Shown: positions 1 to 9,600 of the stretch, in pieces
How positions within the stretch are numbered: the first letter of the stretch is position 1
Layout of the letters: each line of letters opens with the position of its first letter
Origin: Intestinimonas massiliensis (ex Afouda et al. 2020)
GTDB taxonomy: Bacteria; Bacillota; Clostridia; Oscillospirales; Oscillospiraceae
Length of the DNA: 18,614 nucleotides
Direction: 5' to 3'
Assembly: GCF_900626285.1 (NCBI RefSeq)
Contig: NZ_LR131148.1
Coordinates: forward strand, 316,276-334,889
Program-made: the position numbers and the translations under genes
Notes under the pieces: model-generated
The model's database searches: none
Told to the model about the DNA's origin: nothing
The model's input: the letters and a program-made list of their open reading frames with translations, nothing else

Positions 1-159
1 TGTGACGTACTGAGTAGAGATGGCGTACGCCATACTATCTGTGTGTGGCAGCAGTGATGACAATAAATTACAGTAGATTTTTTTTTGTGAACAACCCGAC
101 GCCCGCGAAAACAACCACAAGGGGACTCGTCGGCAGCGCCGAATGTGTATAAGAAACAG
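1..159. other. Sequencing adapter and chimeric leader (not genomic)
   Basis: Positions 127-159 align without gaps to the 33-nt Illumina Nextera read-1 adapter plus transposon mosaic end, with 29 of 33 bases identical by my count (starts TCGTCGGCAGCG, ends with ATGTGTATAAGA then AACAG). The 126 bases before it are AT-richer than everything to the right, hold a run of nine or more T, and carry no gene signal. They may be further adapter or index sequence or a low-quality read end, but I cannot match them firmly. Nothing here should be annotated as biology. Genomic sequence appears to begin at about 160. Confidence 0.88.
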
Positions 160-254
160 GTGTCGGACGGGGCGGGCTGGGGCTCCCGGTGGGTGCAGGC
201 TGCCAGCCCGAAGGTCAGGGCCAGCGTGCAGGCCAGGAAAAGACCTCGGCGCAT
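160..254 (-). CDS. Lipoprotein, N-terminal fragment (truncated by the contig edge)
   Basis: Reading the minus strand from ATG at 254 gives about 31 codons before the adapter junction. The start is well supported: an AGGAGGG ribosome site lies about ten bases upstream, inside the 19-bp gap after the carboxypeptidase stop. The peptide has two Arg after Met, a hydrophobic stretch, then the lipobox LAAC at residues 17-20, so Cys20 would be lipidated after signal peptidase II cleavage. The residues after it (Thr-His-Arg-Glu-Pro-Gln-Pro) look like a normal extracytoplasmic linker. The mature domain is missing, so its function cannot be given. It is probably co-transcribed with the upstream carboxypeptidase, which suggests an envelope-related role; that is inference. 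Confidence 0.72.
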
Positions 255-273
255 GGGGTGGTTCCCTCCTTCC

Positions 274-1692
274 TCAGGCAGTCAGGGCCAGTACCCGGCT
301 GATGACGGCGGCGGCCTGAGCCCGGGAGGCGGTGCCGGTGGGCATCAGCCTGCCGTTGTCCCCCTGGAACAGACCGGCGGCGGCAGTGCGGGCGGCGGCC
401 TCCAGGGCCCAGAAGGCGATCTGCCCGTCGTCGGAGAAGCCCAGCCCGTTTTCATCGGGCAGGTCCACACACCGGTCGATGAGCACCATCATCTCCTGCC
501 GGGTGATGGAGCGGTCGGGGGAGAAGGTGTCGGCTCCGGTGCCCGAGATCAGGCCCAGCCCGGTGGCCTTCTCAATGTAGGCCTGGGCCCAGTGGCCCTC
601 CGTGTCGGCAAAGAGGGGAGCCTCCGCTTCCTCTGTCTCCGCCGCCGGTGCCTCCGGCAGAGCGCCGGACTGTTCCAGCGCCGTGTACAGCATGGCGGTG
701 AACTCCGCCCGGGTCACGTCGGCGTCCGGCCGGAAGGTCTCCCCGTCGGCGTGGAGCTCTACCCCCAGGTCCTTCAGAGCGGCCACGTCCTCCCGGCACC
801 AGTGGTAGGCCACGTCGGTATAGGGGGACTGGTACTCCAGCATGGCGAAGCCGTAGTCCAGCAGGGCGGTGCTGTCGGTGTGGCGGGTCTTGTCGTCGTC
901 GGCGTGCATCACCACGCTGATGATCCGCCGGCCGTTTTTCACGGCGGTGGCGCTGAGGCAGTAGCCCGCGGCGGTGATGGTGCCGGTCTTGAAGCCGTCC
1001 ACCCCGTCATAGGCGTAGTCCAGGCCGGGCAGCAGCTTGTTGGTGTTGGGGTAGTATTTGCCGTTGAAGGTCACCCCGGTCATGGAGGTGTACTCCAGCA
1101 CCTGGGGGAACCGGCGGATGAACTCCCGCACCAGAATGGCCTGGGAGCGGGCGGTGAGATAGTGGACGTGGGCCCCGTGGCAGTTCTTGTATTCGGCGGT
1201 CATGCCCAGCCGCTTGGCGGTCTCGTTCATCCGCTGGACGAAGGCGGCCTCACTGCCGGAGATGTAGTCGGCCATGACGATGCAGCTGGCGCTGGCGGAG
1301 GGGATGAGGATCAGCTTGAGCAGCGTGTCCACCGACTGGGACTTGCCGTAGGGCAGAGGCACGATGGCGGGGTAGCTGGAGCTGCGGGAGCGGTCGGCAT
1401 TGGTGTTGCTGACGGGCACCATGGTGTCCAGAGTGAGATTGCCCGCCTCCAGCTCCTCAAAAATGATGTAGGCGGTCATCACCTTGGTCATGGACGCGGG
1501 CACCCGCATGGTGTCGGCGTCCTTTTCGTATAAAGTCTCGCCGGTGTCGTAGTCGATGACGATGGCGCTGTCCGCCGTGATGGCGGGCTTTTTGGGCGCA
1601 TCGGCAGCCAAGACTGTGGATGTGAGCAGCAGAGAAACGAGCAGGGTCAGTGCCAGCAGGCGTACAGAGAGGGAGGGCTTGCGCTGATACAT
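274..1692 (-). CDS. D-alanyl-D-alanine carboxypeptidase (DacF/PBP5-like) with three SLH repeats
   Basis: This secreted penicillin-binding protein family (peptidase S11) removes the terminal D-Ala from peptidoglycan stem peptides. I chose ATG 1692 (472 aa) because GGAG lies nine bases upstream; in-frame ATGs at 1701 and 1734 lack a well-placed site. Residues 1-30 form a signal peptide ending near VLAA. The catalytic domain shows SMTK (Ser67, Lys70) and KTG (235-237). The expected SxN motif reads Ser-Ala-Ser at about 132-134, with Ser where Asn is usual. After the catalytic domain come three SLH-type repeats, roughly 297-345, 361-410 and 418-470, split by an acidic Ala/Glu linker at 345-360. 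SLH repeats usually bind pyruvylated wall polymer, so the enzyme is probably anchored to the wall surface. A promoter lies just upstream, divergent from addB. Confidence 0.9.
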   Translation of the reverse strand: MYQRKPSLSVRLLALTLLVSLLLTSTVLAADAPKKPAITADSAIVIDYDTGETLYEKDADTMRVPASMTKVMTAYIIFEELEAGNLTLDTMVPVSNTNADRSRSSSYPAIVPLPYGKSQSVDTLLKLILIPSASASCIVMADYISGSEAAFVQRMNETAKRLGMTAEYKNCHGAHVHYLTARSQAILVREFIRRFPQVLEYTSMTGVTFNGKYYPNTNKLLPGLDYAYDGVDGFKTGTITAAGYCLSATAVKNGRRIISVVMHADDDKTRHTDSTALLDYGFAMLEYQSPYTDVAYHWCREDVAALKDLGVELHADGETFRPDADVTRAEFTAMLYTALEQSGALPEAPAAETEEAEAPLFADTEGHWAQAYIEKATGLGLISGTGADTFSPDRSITRQEMMVLIDRCVDLPDENGLGFSDDGQIAFWALEAAARTAAAGLFQGDNGRLMPTGTASRAQAAAVISRVLALTA

Positions 1693-1745
1693 ATCTGTCA
1701 TCTCCGATCCCGGCGGGCTGTGGAGCACCCGCATTTCTAAAATTT

Positions 1746-1774
1746 AGTATGGCATAGTTCCCATCTGTTGTCAA
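1746..1774 (-). promoter_or_regulatory. SigA-type promoter for the carboxypeptidase gene
   Basis: On the minus strand TTGACA (complement of 1769-1774) is followed after exactly 17 bases by CATACT (complement of 1746-1751). This is a perfect -35 box and a fair -10 box, about 55 bases upstream of the chosen start at 1692. It sits in the AT-rich gap between divergent genes. Confidence 0.68.
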
Positions 1775-1791
1775 ATAGGGTATGACACGGC

Positions 1792-1820
1792 TTTTGCTTT
1801 TGGGCAAGCTATGGTATAAT
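1792..1820 (+). promoter_or_regulatory. Promoter of the addB-symporter-addA operon (extended -10)
   Basis: A perfect TATAAT lies at 1815-1820, preceded by TG one base upstream (TGGTATAAT), which makes an extended -10 element. The -35 region, TTTTGC at 1792-1797 with 17-base spacing, is weak, as is common with extended -10 promoters. The strong AAGGAGG ribosome site of addB follows at about 1837-1843. Confidence 0.68.
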
Positions 1821-1852
1821 AAATCATTCTGCAAAAAAGGAGGAGATCCGGT

Positions 1853-4800
1853 ATGCTGAAGCTGCTGCTGGGCCGGTCGGGATCAGGCAAGACCCGGGCC
1901 ATGCTGGAGACCATGGCGGCCTCGGCGAAGGTCCGCCCCCAGATCCTGGTGGTGCCGGAACAGCACTCCCATGACATGGAGCGGACCCTGTGCGCCATCG
2001 GCGGCAACTCCGTCTCCCTGGGGGCGGAGGTGCTCTCCTTCACCCGTCTGGCCAGCCGGGTCTTTTCCGTCTGCGGCGGCCTGGCCGCCCCCGCTCTGGA
2101 CAACGGCGGCCGTTTGCTCCTCCTCCACATGGCCCTGGGCTCGGTGGCGGACCAGCTGAAGGTCTACCAGCGGCCCTCCCGGAAGCCCGCCTTTCTCAGC
2201 GGCCTGCTGGCCACGGTGGACGAGCTGAAAACCTGCCGGGTCACCCCGGAGCAGCTGTGGAACGCCGGAACAGAGACCGGCGGGGAGGAGGGGGAGAAGC
2301 TGGCCGACCTGTCCCTCATCTACGGCGCCTATGAGGCCCTCACCGCCCGGCAGGGGGCCGACCCCCGGGACAGGCTCACCCGCCTGGCGGAGGTCCTCAA
2401 GCGGACCGACTGGGCCAAGGACAAGGACTTCTACCTGGACGGCTTTACCGACCTGACCCCCCAGGAGCGGCAGGTGGTGGCCGCCATAGCTGGAAAGTGC
2501 AATAGCCTTACAGTGGCTCTCACCTGCGACAGGCTGGAGGAGGACGAGGGAGGCGCGGGGATCTTCTCCCCCGCCCGCCGCACCGCCCGCCAGCTGCTCC
2601 GGCTGGCCAGGGATCAGGGGGTGCCCGCCCAGGTGGAGGTGCGGCCCCTGCCCGCCGAGGTCCGGAGCCCCGCTCTGGCCCACCTGGAGCGGGAGCTGTT
2701 CGCTCCCCAGCCTGTGCCCTACCCGGAACAGCCGGAGGGGCTGAGCCTGTTCACCGCCCTGTCCCCCTACTCCGAGGTGGAGTGGACGGCGGCGGAGATC
2801 CTGCGCCTGGTGCGGGAGGAGGGCTACCGCTTCCGGGACATTGCCGTGTGCGCCCGGAGCATGGAGGGCTGCGGCAGCCTGATCCAGACGGTGTTTGCCC
2901 GGTATGGCGTGCCGGTGTTCCTCAGCCGCATGAGCGACATTCTGGAAAAGCCCATTCTGGCCCTCATCACCGCCGCCCTGGACACGGCGGCGGGGGGCTA
3001 TCGCTACGACGATATTTTCCGCTACCTGAAAACCGGGCTTACCGACCTGAGCCAGGAGGACGTGGATCTGCTGGAGAACTACGCCCTCACCTGGAATCTG
3101 GAGGGGAGCGCCTGGACCGGCGCCAAGCCCTGGACCAACCACCCCAAGGGCTACGGCCGCACCTTCACCCCAGAGGACAAGGCCCTGGTGGAGCGGCTGG
3201 AGGGCCTGCGGCGGCAGGTGGTGGGCCCACTGGAGGCCCTGCGGAAGAACAAGGACAAGACGGGAGTGGGGCAGGCAAAAGCCCTTTACAAGCTGCTGGA
3301 GGACATCGGGGTGCCGGAGCGGCTGGCCCAGCGGGCCAAGGCCCTGAGCGAGGACGGCCAGCAGGCCCTGGCGGAGGAGTACGCCCAGCTGTGGGACATC
3401 CTGTGCGGGGGCCTGGAGCAGTGCGCCCAGATTCTGGGGGAGAGCCCCATGGAGCTGGAGGAGTTTGCCCGGCTGTTTGCCCTGGTGCTCTCCCAGTACG
3501 ACGTGGGCTCCATCCCCGTGTCCCTGGATCAGGTGACCTGCGGCGAGATGCCCCGGCTGGCCCACAAGCGCTACCGGGCGGTGTTCCTGCTGGGGGCGGA
3601 CGACGGGGCCATCCCGGCGGCGGCCCCCTCACCGGGCCTGCTCAACGACGACGACCGGAGCCTGCTGGCCTCCTACGGCCTGGAGCTGGCCCCCCAGCTG
3701 GGGGACAAGCTGTACCGGGAAATGACCATCGTGTACGAGTGCTGCGCCATGGCCCGGGAGCGGTTCTCCGTCAGCTGGGCCGCCGCCGGGCCGGACGGCG
3801 CGGAGCGCCGCCCCTCCTTCCTGGCGGAAAAACTGAAGCTGATCTTCCCCAAGCTGGAACGGGCGGAGGAGGGACGGCTGGACGGCACCTTCCGGCTGGC
3901 CGCGCCCCGGCCTGCCCTGGAGCTGGCGGGCCGCTGGAGCTGGGCGGGAGATGCTCTGGAACAGCTGCCCGACTATGCTCCCCTGGTGGAGCGGATGCGC
4001 AGGGCCGCCTCCCTGGACCGGGGGCGGCTCCACCGGCAGGCGGTGGACGCCCTCTACGGCAGCCGGGTGCCCATGTCCGCCTCCCGGATGGACAAGTACA
4101 AGGCCTGCCACTTCTCCTACTTCATGCAGTACGGCCTGAAGGCGGAGCCCCGCCGGGCCGCCGGGTTCCAGGCCCCGGAGTACGGCACCTTCGTCCACTA
4201 CGTGCTGGAGCATGTGCTGCTCTGGTGCAAGGAGAAAGGCGGCGTGAAGGAAGTGTCCCCCGAGGAACTCCACGCCCTGTGTGACCAGGCGGTGGAGGAC
4301 TATGTGGCGGAGGACCTGGGCGGTCTGGAGGGGGAGAACGCCCGGTTCCGCTACCTGTTCCGGCGGCTGCGCCGCTCGGTGTACGCCGTGGTGGACAACG
4401 TGGCGGAGGAGCTGCGCACTTCTCAGTTCCAGCCCATCTCCTTCGAGCTGGGCTTCGGCAAGGGCCAGGACCTGCCCCCGGTGGAGCTGACGGTGGACGG
4501 GGTGACGGTGAGCATATCCGGCTTCGTGGACCGGGTGGACGGCTGGGTCCACGACGGGCGGCTCTACCTGCGGGTGGTGGACTACAAGACCGGCCGGAAA
4601 TCCTTCGACCTCACCGAGATCTGGAACGGCATGGGCCTGCAGATGCTGCTCTATCTGTTTACTCTGGAGGAGCAAGGAAATGAGCTTTACAATATGGATG
4701 TGACCGGGGCCGGCGTGCTCTACCTGCCCGCCCGGGACGCGGTGGCGGCGGGGAGCCGGGCCATGAGCGATGCCCAGCGCCGGAAGCTGGTGGATACCCA

Positions 4801-5197
4801 GCTGCGTCGGAAGGGCATCCTGCTGGACGACCCCGACGTGCTCACCGCCATGGAGGACCCGGGGGAGGGGGGCATCCGCTTCCTGCCCGTCCGGGTGACC
4901 CGCACCGGCACCATCAGCGGGGAGGCCCTGGTGTCCGCCCAGCGGCTGGGCAGGCTGGCCAAGCACACCCAGAAGGTGCTGGAGGACATCGGCAGGGAGC
5001 TGGCCGCCGGCAACATCAACGCCGACCCCTTCTGGCGGGGGCCGGACCACAACGCCTGCCAGTGGTGCGAATACGCCGCCGCCTGCCACTTTGAAGAGGG
5101 CAGGGGGAACGACCGCCGGCGCTGGCTGCCCACCGTCAAGGGGGAGGACTTCTGGACGGCGGTGGCCAAAGAAACCGAAGAGAGAAAGGAAACTTGA
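1853..5197 (+). CDS. addB: ATP-dependent helicase/nuclease subunit AddB
   Basis: AddB pairs with AddA to form the Firmicute counterpart of RecBCD: it unwinds and resects broken DNA ends, recognises Chi-type sites and prepares ends for RecA. The 1114-residue length is usual for the family. An N-terminal Walker A motif GRSGSGKT is at residues 7-14. The C-terminal nuclease domain shows Asp893 (FVDRVD) and the VDYKTG motif (Asp910, Lys912). Four cysteines fit the AddB iron-sulfur cluster: Cys752 (KACHF) and Cys1069, Cys1072 and Cys1078 near the C-terminus, the known split arrangement that pins the nuclease domain. The start ATG 1853 has an AAGGAGG site about ten bases upstream. It is the first gene of the operon, and the next gene begins four bases after its stop. 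Confidence 0.95.
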   Translation: MLKLLLGRSGSGKTRAMLETMAASAKVRPQILVVPEQHSHDMERTLCAIGGNSVSLGAEVLSFTRLASRVFSVCGGLAAPALDNGGRLLLLHMALGSVADQLKVYQRPSRKPAFLSGLLATVDELKTCRVTPEQLWNAGTETGGEEGEKLADLSLIYGAYEALTARQGADPRDRLTRLAEVLKRTDWAKDKDFYLDGFTDLTPQERQVVAAIAGKCNSLTVALTCDRLEEDEGGAGIFSPARRTARQLLRLARDQGVPAQVEVRPLPAEVRSPALAHLERELFAPQPVPYPEQPEGLSLFTALSPYSEVEWTAAEILRLVREEGYRFRDIAVCARSMEGCGSLIQTVFARYGVPVFLSRMSDILEKPILALITAALDTAAGGYRYDDIFRYLKTGLTDLSQEDVDLLENYALTWNLEGSAWTGAKPWTNHPKGYGRTFTPEDKALVERLEGLRRQVVGPLEALRKNKDKTGVGQAKALYKLLEDIGVPERLAQRAKALSEDGQQALAEEYAQLWDILCGGLEQCAQILGESPMELEEFARLFALVLSQYDVGSIPVSLDQVTCGEMPRLAHKRYRAVFLLGADDGAIPAAAPSPGLLNDDDRSLLASYGLELAPQLGDKLYREMTIVYECCAMARERFSVSWAAAGPDGAERRPSFLAEKLKLIFPKLERAEEGRLDGTFRLAAPRPALELAGRWSWAGDALEQLPDYAPLVERMRRAASLDRGRLHRQAVDALYGSRVPMSASRMDKYKACHFSYFMQYGLKAEPRRAAGFQAPEYGTFVHYVLEHVLLWCKEKGGVKEVSPEELHALCDQAVEDYVAEDLGGLEGENARFRYLFRRLRRSVYAVVDNVAEELRTSQFQPISFELGFGKGQDLPPVELTVDGVTVSISGFVDRVDGWVHDGRLYLRVVDYKTGRKSFDLTEIWNGMGLQMLLYLFTLEEQGNELYNMDVTGAGVLYLPARDAVAAGSRAMSDAQRRKLVDTQLRRKGILLDDPDVLTAMEDPGEGGIRFLPVRVTRTGTISGEALVSAQRLGRLAKHTQKVLEDIGRELAAGNINADPFWRGPDHNACQWCEYAAACHFEEGRGNDRRRWLPTVKGEDFWTAVAKETEERKET

Positions 5198-5201
5198 CCA
5201 T

Positions 5202-6641
5202 ATGACCCAGTTTGGAGCCATACTCAGCCATCTCAGCAGCTTTCTGTACACCTATATACTCATCGCCCTGCTCATTGCGGCGGGGGTATATTTCACCATT
5301 CGCACCCGTGGGGTGCAGTTCCGGCTCTTCCCCGAGGCCCTGCGGGTGCTGGGGGAGAAGAAGAAGGACGGCAAGGACATCTCCTCCTTCCAGGCCCTGA
5401 TGATCTCCACCGCCTCCCGGGTGGGTACCGGCAACATCGCCGGTGTGGCCAACGCCATCATCGCCGCCACCCTCATCGGCGGCTACGGCGCGGTGTTCTG
5501 GATGTGGCTGCTGGCCATCATCGGGGCGGCCTCCGCCTTCGTGGAGAGCACCCTGGCCCAGTGCTACAAGGAAAAGCACGGGGAGAACTGGGTGGGCGGC
5601 CCGGCCTACTATATCCAGAAAGCCCTGGGCAGCCGGGTGTTCGGTGTGGTGTTCGCCGTACTGCTCATCGCCTGCTTCGCTTACGGCTTCAACGCCCTCC
5701 AGGCCTATAACGCCGGCTCCGCCCTGCAATACTACCTGCCCGGCTATTCCGAGAGCATCTGGCCCATTGTGGTGGGCGCGGTGCTGGCCATCCTCACCGG
5801 CGTGTGTATCTTCGGCGGGGTGCAGCGCATCAGCGCCATCACCTCCGGCATCGTGCCGGTGATGGCCGCCATCTATATCGCCCTGGGCCTGTTCATCACC
5901 ATCAGGAACATCGGCCAGGTGCCCCACATGATCTCTCTGATCCTCTCCCAGGCCTTCGACCCCCAGGCCATGTTCGCCGGAGTGGGGGCCTCCTGCGTCA
6001 TGCAGGGCATCAAGCGGGGCCTCTACTCCAATGAGGCGGGCATGGGCTCCGCCCCCAACGCGGCGGCCGCCGCCGATGTGTCCCACCCGGTGAAGCAGGG
6101 GCTGGTGCAGATGCTGTCCGTGTTCATCGACACCATCCTCATCTGCTCCACCACCGCCTTCATGCTGCTGCTGTCCGGGGTGCCCATCGACGCCTACGCC
6201 GAGGGCATGAACTTCGTCCAGGCGGCGGTCCACGCCCAGGTGGGTGCCTTCGGGCCCCTGTTCATCACCGTGTCCATCTTCCTGTTCGCCTTCAGCTCCC
6301 TGGTGGGCAACTACTACTATACCGAATCCAACCTGAAGTTTATCAAGGATTCCAAGCCTCTGCTGCTGGTGTTCCGCCTGACCTGCGTGGCCGCCATCTT
6401 TATCGGCGCCCAGATGAACTTCTCCATGGTGTGGGATCTGGCGGATGTGCTCATGGGCCTGATGGCCCTGGTGAACCTGGTGGCCATCCTGCTGCTGGGG
6501 GGCAAGGCCGTCCGGGTGTTGCGGGACTATCTGGACCAGAAGAAGGCGGGGAAGAACCCGGTGTACCGCTGGGACGAGGTACAGGTCGGAGACCGGACGG
6601 TGTGGGACGAGGCCCACGCCCGCAAGTGGGAAGAACAATAA
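5202..6641 (+). CDS. Sodium:alanine/glycine symporter (AGCS family)
   Basis: This is a 479-residue polytopic inner-membrane transporter of the AGCS family, which takes up alanine, glycine or related amino acids with Na+. The family signature GTGNIAGVANAI is at residues 75-86, and the second signature (SNEAGMGSAPNAA) is near 275-290. About ten hydrophobic segments run from residue 10 to 455, with a charged cytoplasmic tail after them. I start it at ATG 5202, four bases after the addB stop, with AAAGGA about eleven bases upstream. An earlier in-frame Met lies inside addB and is not needed. It sits between addB and addA, tightly spaced with both, so it is part of their transcript. The substrate (alanine, glycine or glutamine) cannot be told from sequence. 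Confidence 0.93.
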   Translation: MTQFGAILSHLSSFLYTYILIALLIAAGVYFTIRTRGVQFRLFPEALRVLGEKKKDGKDISSFQALMISTASRVGTGNIAGVANAIIAATLIGGYGAVFWMWLLAIIGAASAFVESTLAQCYKEKHGENWVGGPAYYIQKALGSRVFGVVFAVLLIACFAYGFNALQAYNAGSALQYYLPGYSESIWPIVVGAVLAILTGVCIFGGVQRISAITSGIVPVMAAIYIALGLFITIRNIGQVPHMISLILSQAFDPQAMFAGVGASCVMQGIKRGLYSNEAGMGSAPNAAAAADVSHPVKQGLVQMLSVFIDTILICSTTAFMLLLSGVPIDAYAEGMNFVQAAVHAQVGAFGPLFITVSIFLFAFSSLVGNYYYTESNLKFIKDSKPLLLVFRLTCVAAIFIGAQMNFSMVWDLADVLMGLMALVNLVAILLLGGKAVRVLRDYLDQKKAGKNPVYRWDEVQVGDRTVWDEAHARKWEEQ

Positions 6642-6653
6642 GGAGGGTACGCC

Positions 6654-9600
6654 ATGGCCTTTTCCCTCACAAGTGAACAGCAGGCCGCGGTAGACAACCG
6701 TGGCGGCGGTCTGCTGGTATCCGCCGCCGCCGGGTCGGGCAAGACCCGGGTGCTGGTGGAGCGGCTGCTGGCCCGGGTGGAGGAGGGGGCGGACATCGAC
6801 CGCTTCCTGGTCATCACCTACACCAAGGCCGCCGCCGCCGAGCTGCGGGGCCGGATCGTGGAGGAGCTGTCCCGCCGGCTGGCGGAGCGGCCCACCGACG
6901 GCCACCTGCGGAGGCAGGCCACCCTGGTGTACAAGACCCAGATCTCCACCATCCACGCCTTCTGTGCCCAGCTGCTGCGGGAGTGCGGTCAGAGCGCGGA
7001 CGTGGACCCGGACTTCCGGCTGTGCGACGAGGGAGAGGCGGGCATCCTCATGCTCCGCGCCCTCAACGACGTGCTGGACGCCCGCTATGAGGACATCAGC
7101 GAGGGCAGCGACTTTGCAAAACTGGTGGACACCATGTCCGCCGGGCGGGACGATTCCCGGCTGGTGCAGATCGTGCTGGACATCCGGGGGCGGGTCCAGG
7201 CCCACCCGGACCCGGCGGCCTGGCTGGACGAGCAGGAGAAAACCTTCGCCCTGGAAGGGATCACCGACCCCGCCGACACCCCCTGGGGGGAGCTGCTGCT
7301 GACCGACGCCGCCGGGCAGGCGGCCTACTGGCGGCGGCGGATGGGCCAGGCCCTGGAGCTGTGCCAGCGGGACGCCAATCTGGAGGCCAACTACGCCCCC
7401 AGCATCGGGGAGACCATATCTGCCATGGACGCCTTCCTGGCGGGAACCAGGACCGGCTGGGACGCCGCTGCCGCCGCCCTGCCCATCCCCTTCCCCACGG
7501 TGGGGCGGAAGAAGATGGCCGACGACCCCGCCGCCGCGGAGCGGGTGAAGGCCATCCGCAGCGCCTGCAAGAAGCGGCTGGAAAAGCTGGAGGACTGGTT
7601 CTGCGAGGACGGCTCGGAGCTGCTGGAGGGCCTGCGGGCGGTGTATCCGGCGGTGCGGGGGCTGTTCGCCCTGGTGAAGGACTTTGAGGCGGCCTACACC
7701 GCCGAGAAGAAGCGGCGGAGCCTGCTGGACTTCTCCGACCTGGAGCACCTGGCAGTGGCCCTGCTGGTGGGGGCGGACGGACAGCCCACCCCTCTGGCCC
7801 GGCAGTGGAGCAATCGCTACGACGAGATCATGGTGGACGAGTACCAGGACACCAACCAGGTGCAGAACGCCATTTTCTCCGCCCTGTCCAAGGACGGCAC
7901 CAACCTCTTTCTGGTGGGGGACGTGAAGCAGTCCATCTACCGCTTCCGGCTGGCCGACCCCACCATCTTCTTGGACAAGTATCAACGCTTTACACCATAT
8001 GACCGGGCTGAGGAGGGGGAGGAGCGGCGGGTGATCCTGTCCAAAAACTTCCGCTCCCGGCCGGAGGTGCTGGAGGGGTGCAACTTCCTGTTCCGCAGCC
8101 TCATGTCGGTGCCCTTTGGCGAGATGGACTATACCGACGACCAGGCCCTCTACCCCGGAGCACCCTATGCGCCCGATCCCGCCTATCAGGTGGAGCTGGA
8201 CGTGCTGGATGCCTCGGTGACCGGGGAGGACGAGGGGGAGAAGGTGGCCCGGGACCTGCTGGAGGCCCGCTTCGCCGCCCGGCGCATCCGGGAGCTGCTG
8301 GACGTCGGTTTTCCCGTGTCCGACGGGGAGGGCGGCACCCGGCCGGTGCGCACCTCCGATATCGTCATCCTCCTCCGCTCCCCCAACACGGTGCTGCGGC
8401 ACTACGCCCTGGCCCTGGGGGAGCGGGATATCCCCTGGGAGGCGGAGGGGGGCGGGGACTTCTTCGCCGCCACCGAGGTGAATGTGGCCCTGTCCCTCTT
8501 GCAGATCATTGACAACCCCCGGCAGGACGTGCCCCTGGTGTCGGTCCTCCGCTCCCCGGTGTACGGCTTTTCCGCCGACCGGCTGGCCCAGCTCCGGGCC
8601 GCCTCACCGGATACCGACCTGTACGCCGCCCTGGAGGCAGACGGCGGCGAGGACTGCCGGGCCTTCCTGGACGAGCTGGCAAAGCTGCGGCTGGGTGCGG
8701 GGGACATGAGCAGCCATGAGCTGATCTGGCACCTCTACGACCGCACCAACCTGCTGGGCATTTTCGGCGCCATGGGGGAGGGGGAGACCCGGCAGGGCAA
8801 CCTGCTTACCCTGGCGGAGCTGGCCCGGCAGTACGAAGGGGCGGGCCACAAGGGCCTGTTCCGCTTCCTCACCTACCTGACCCGTCTGCGGGAGAACGGC
8901 TCCAGGCTGGCTCTGCCCGGGGCGTGCCGCACCGGCGGCGGGGTGCGCATCATGAGCATCCACAAGTCCAAGGGCCTGGAGTTCCCGGTGGTGCTGCTGT
9001 GCGGCCTGGCCCGGCGGCTCAACCGGGAGGACATGAACCGGCCCATCCTGTTCCACCCCAAGCTGGGGGTGGGTCCCAAGGGGCTGGACCTGGAGCGGGG
9101 GGGGGAATATCCCACCCTGGCCCGCACCGCCGTGGCCCGGCAGCTGGAGAAAGAGATGATGGCCGAGGAGCTGCGCCTGCTGTACGTGGCCATGACCCGG
9201 GCAAAGGAGAAGCTGATCCTGTCGGTGGCCCTCACCGGCGGCGGAAAGGACCTGGCCAGGCTGGCGGGGGACGCGGGCTGCCCGGTGGATCCCCAGGTAC
9301 TGCTGGCCTGCCAGAGCGTGGGCCAGTGGGTGCTGCTGGCCGCCCTGTGCCGACCGGACGGGTCCGCCCTCCGCCGGGCGGCGGAGACCGACGTGCCCAT
9401 ACCCGATGTGGACTTCGGCCCGGACTGGAACGTGAAGTTTGTGGACGGTACCCCCTTCCTGGAGGGGCCGGAACGGGTGTACCACGCCGCCCCTTCGCCG
9501 GAGGAAGGAGAGCCGGAGCACGACCCGGCGGAACTGACGGAAAAACTGGCCTGGCGCTACCCCTATGAGGCCAGCGAGGCGCTGCCCTCCAAGCTCACCG

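Noticed and set aside
145..1533. Long plus-strand frame opposite the carboxypeptidase
   Set aside because: It begins inside the adapter and is a Gly/Val-rich antisense shadow of a GC-rich gene; the same applies to the long frames opposite addB, addA and the symporter.
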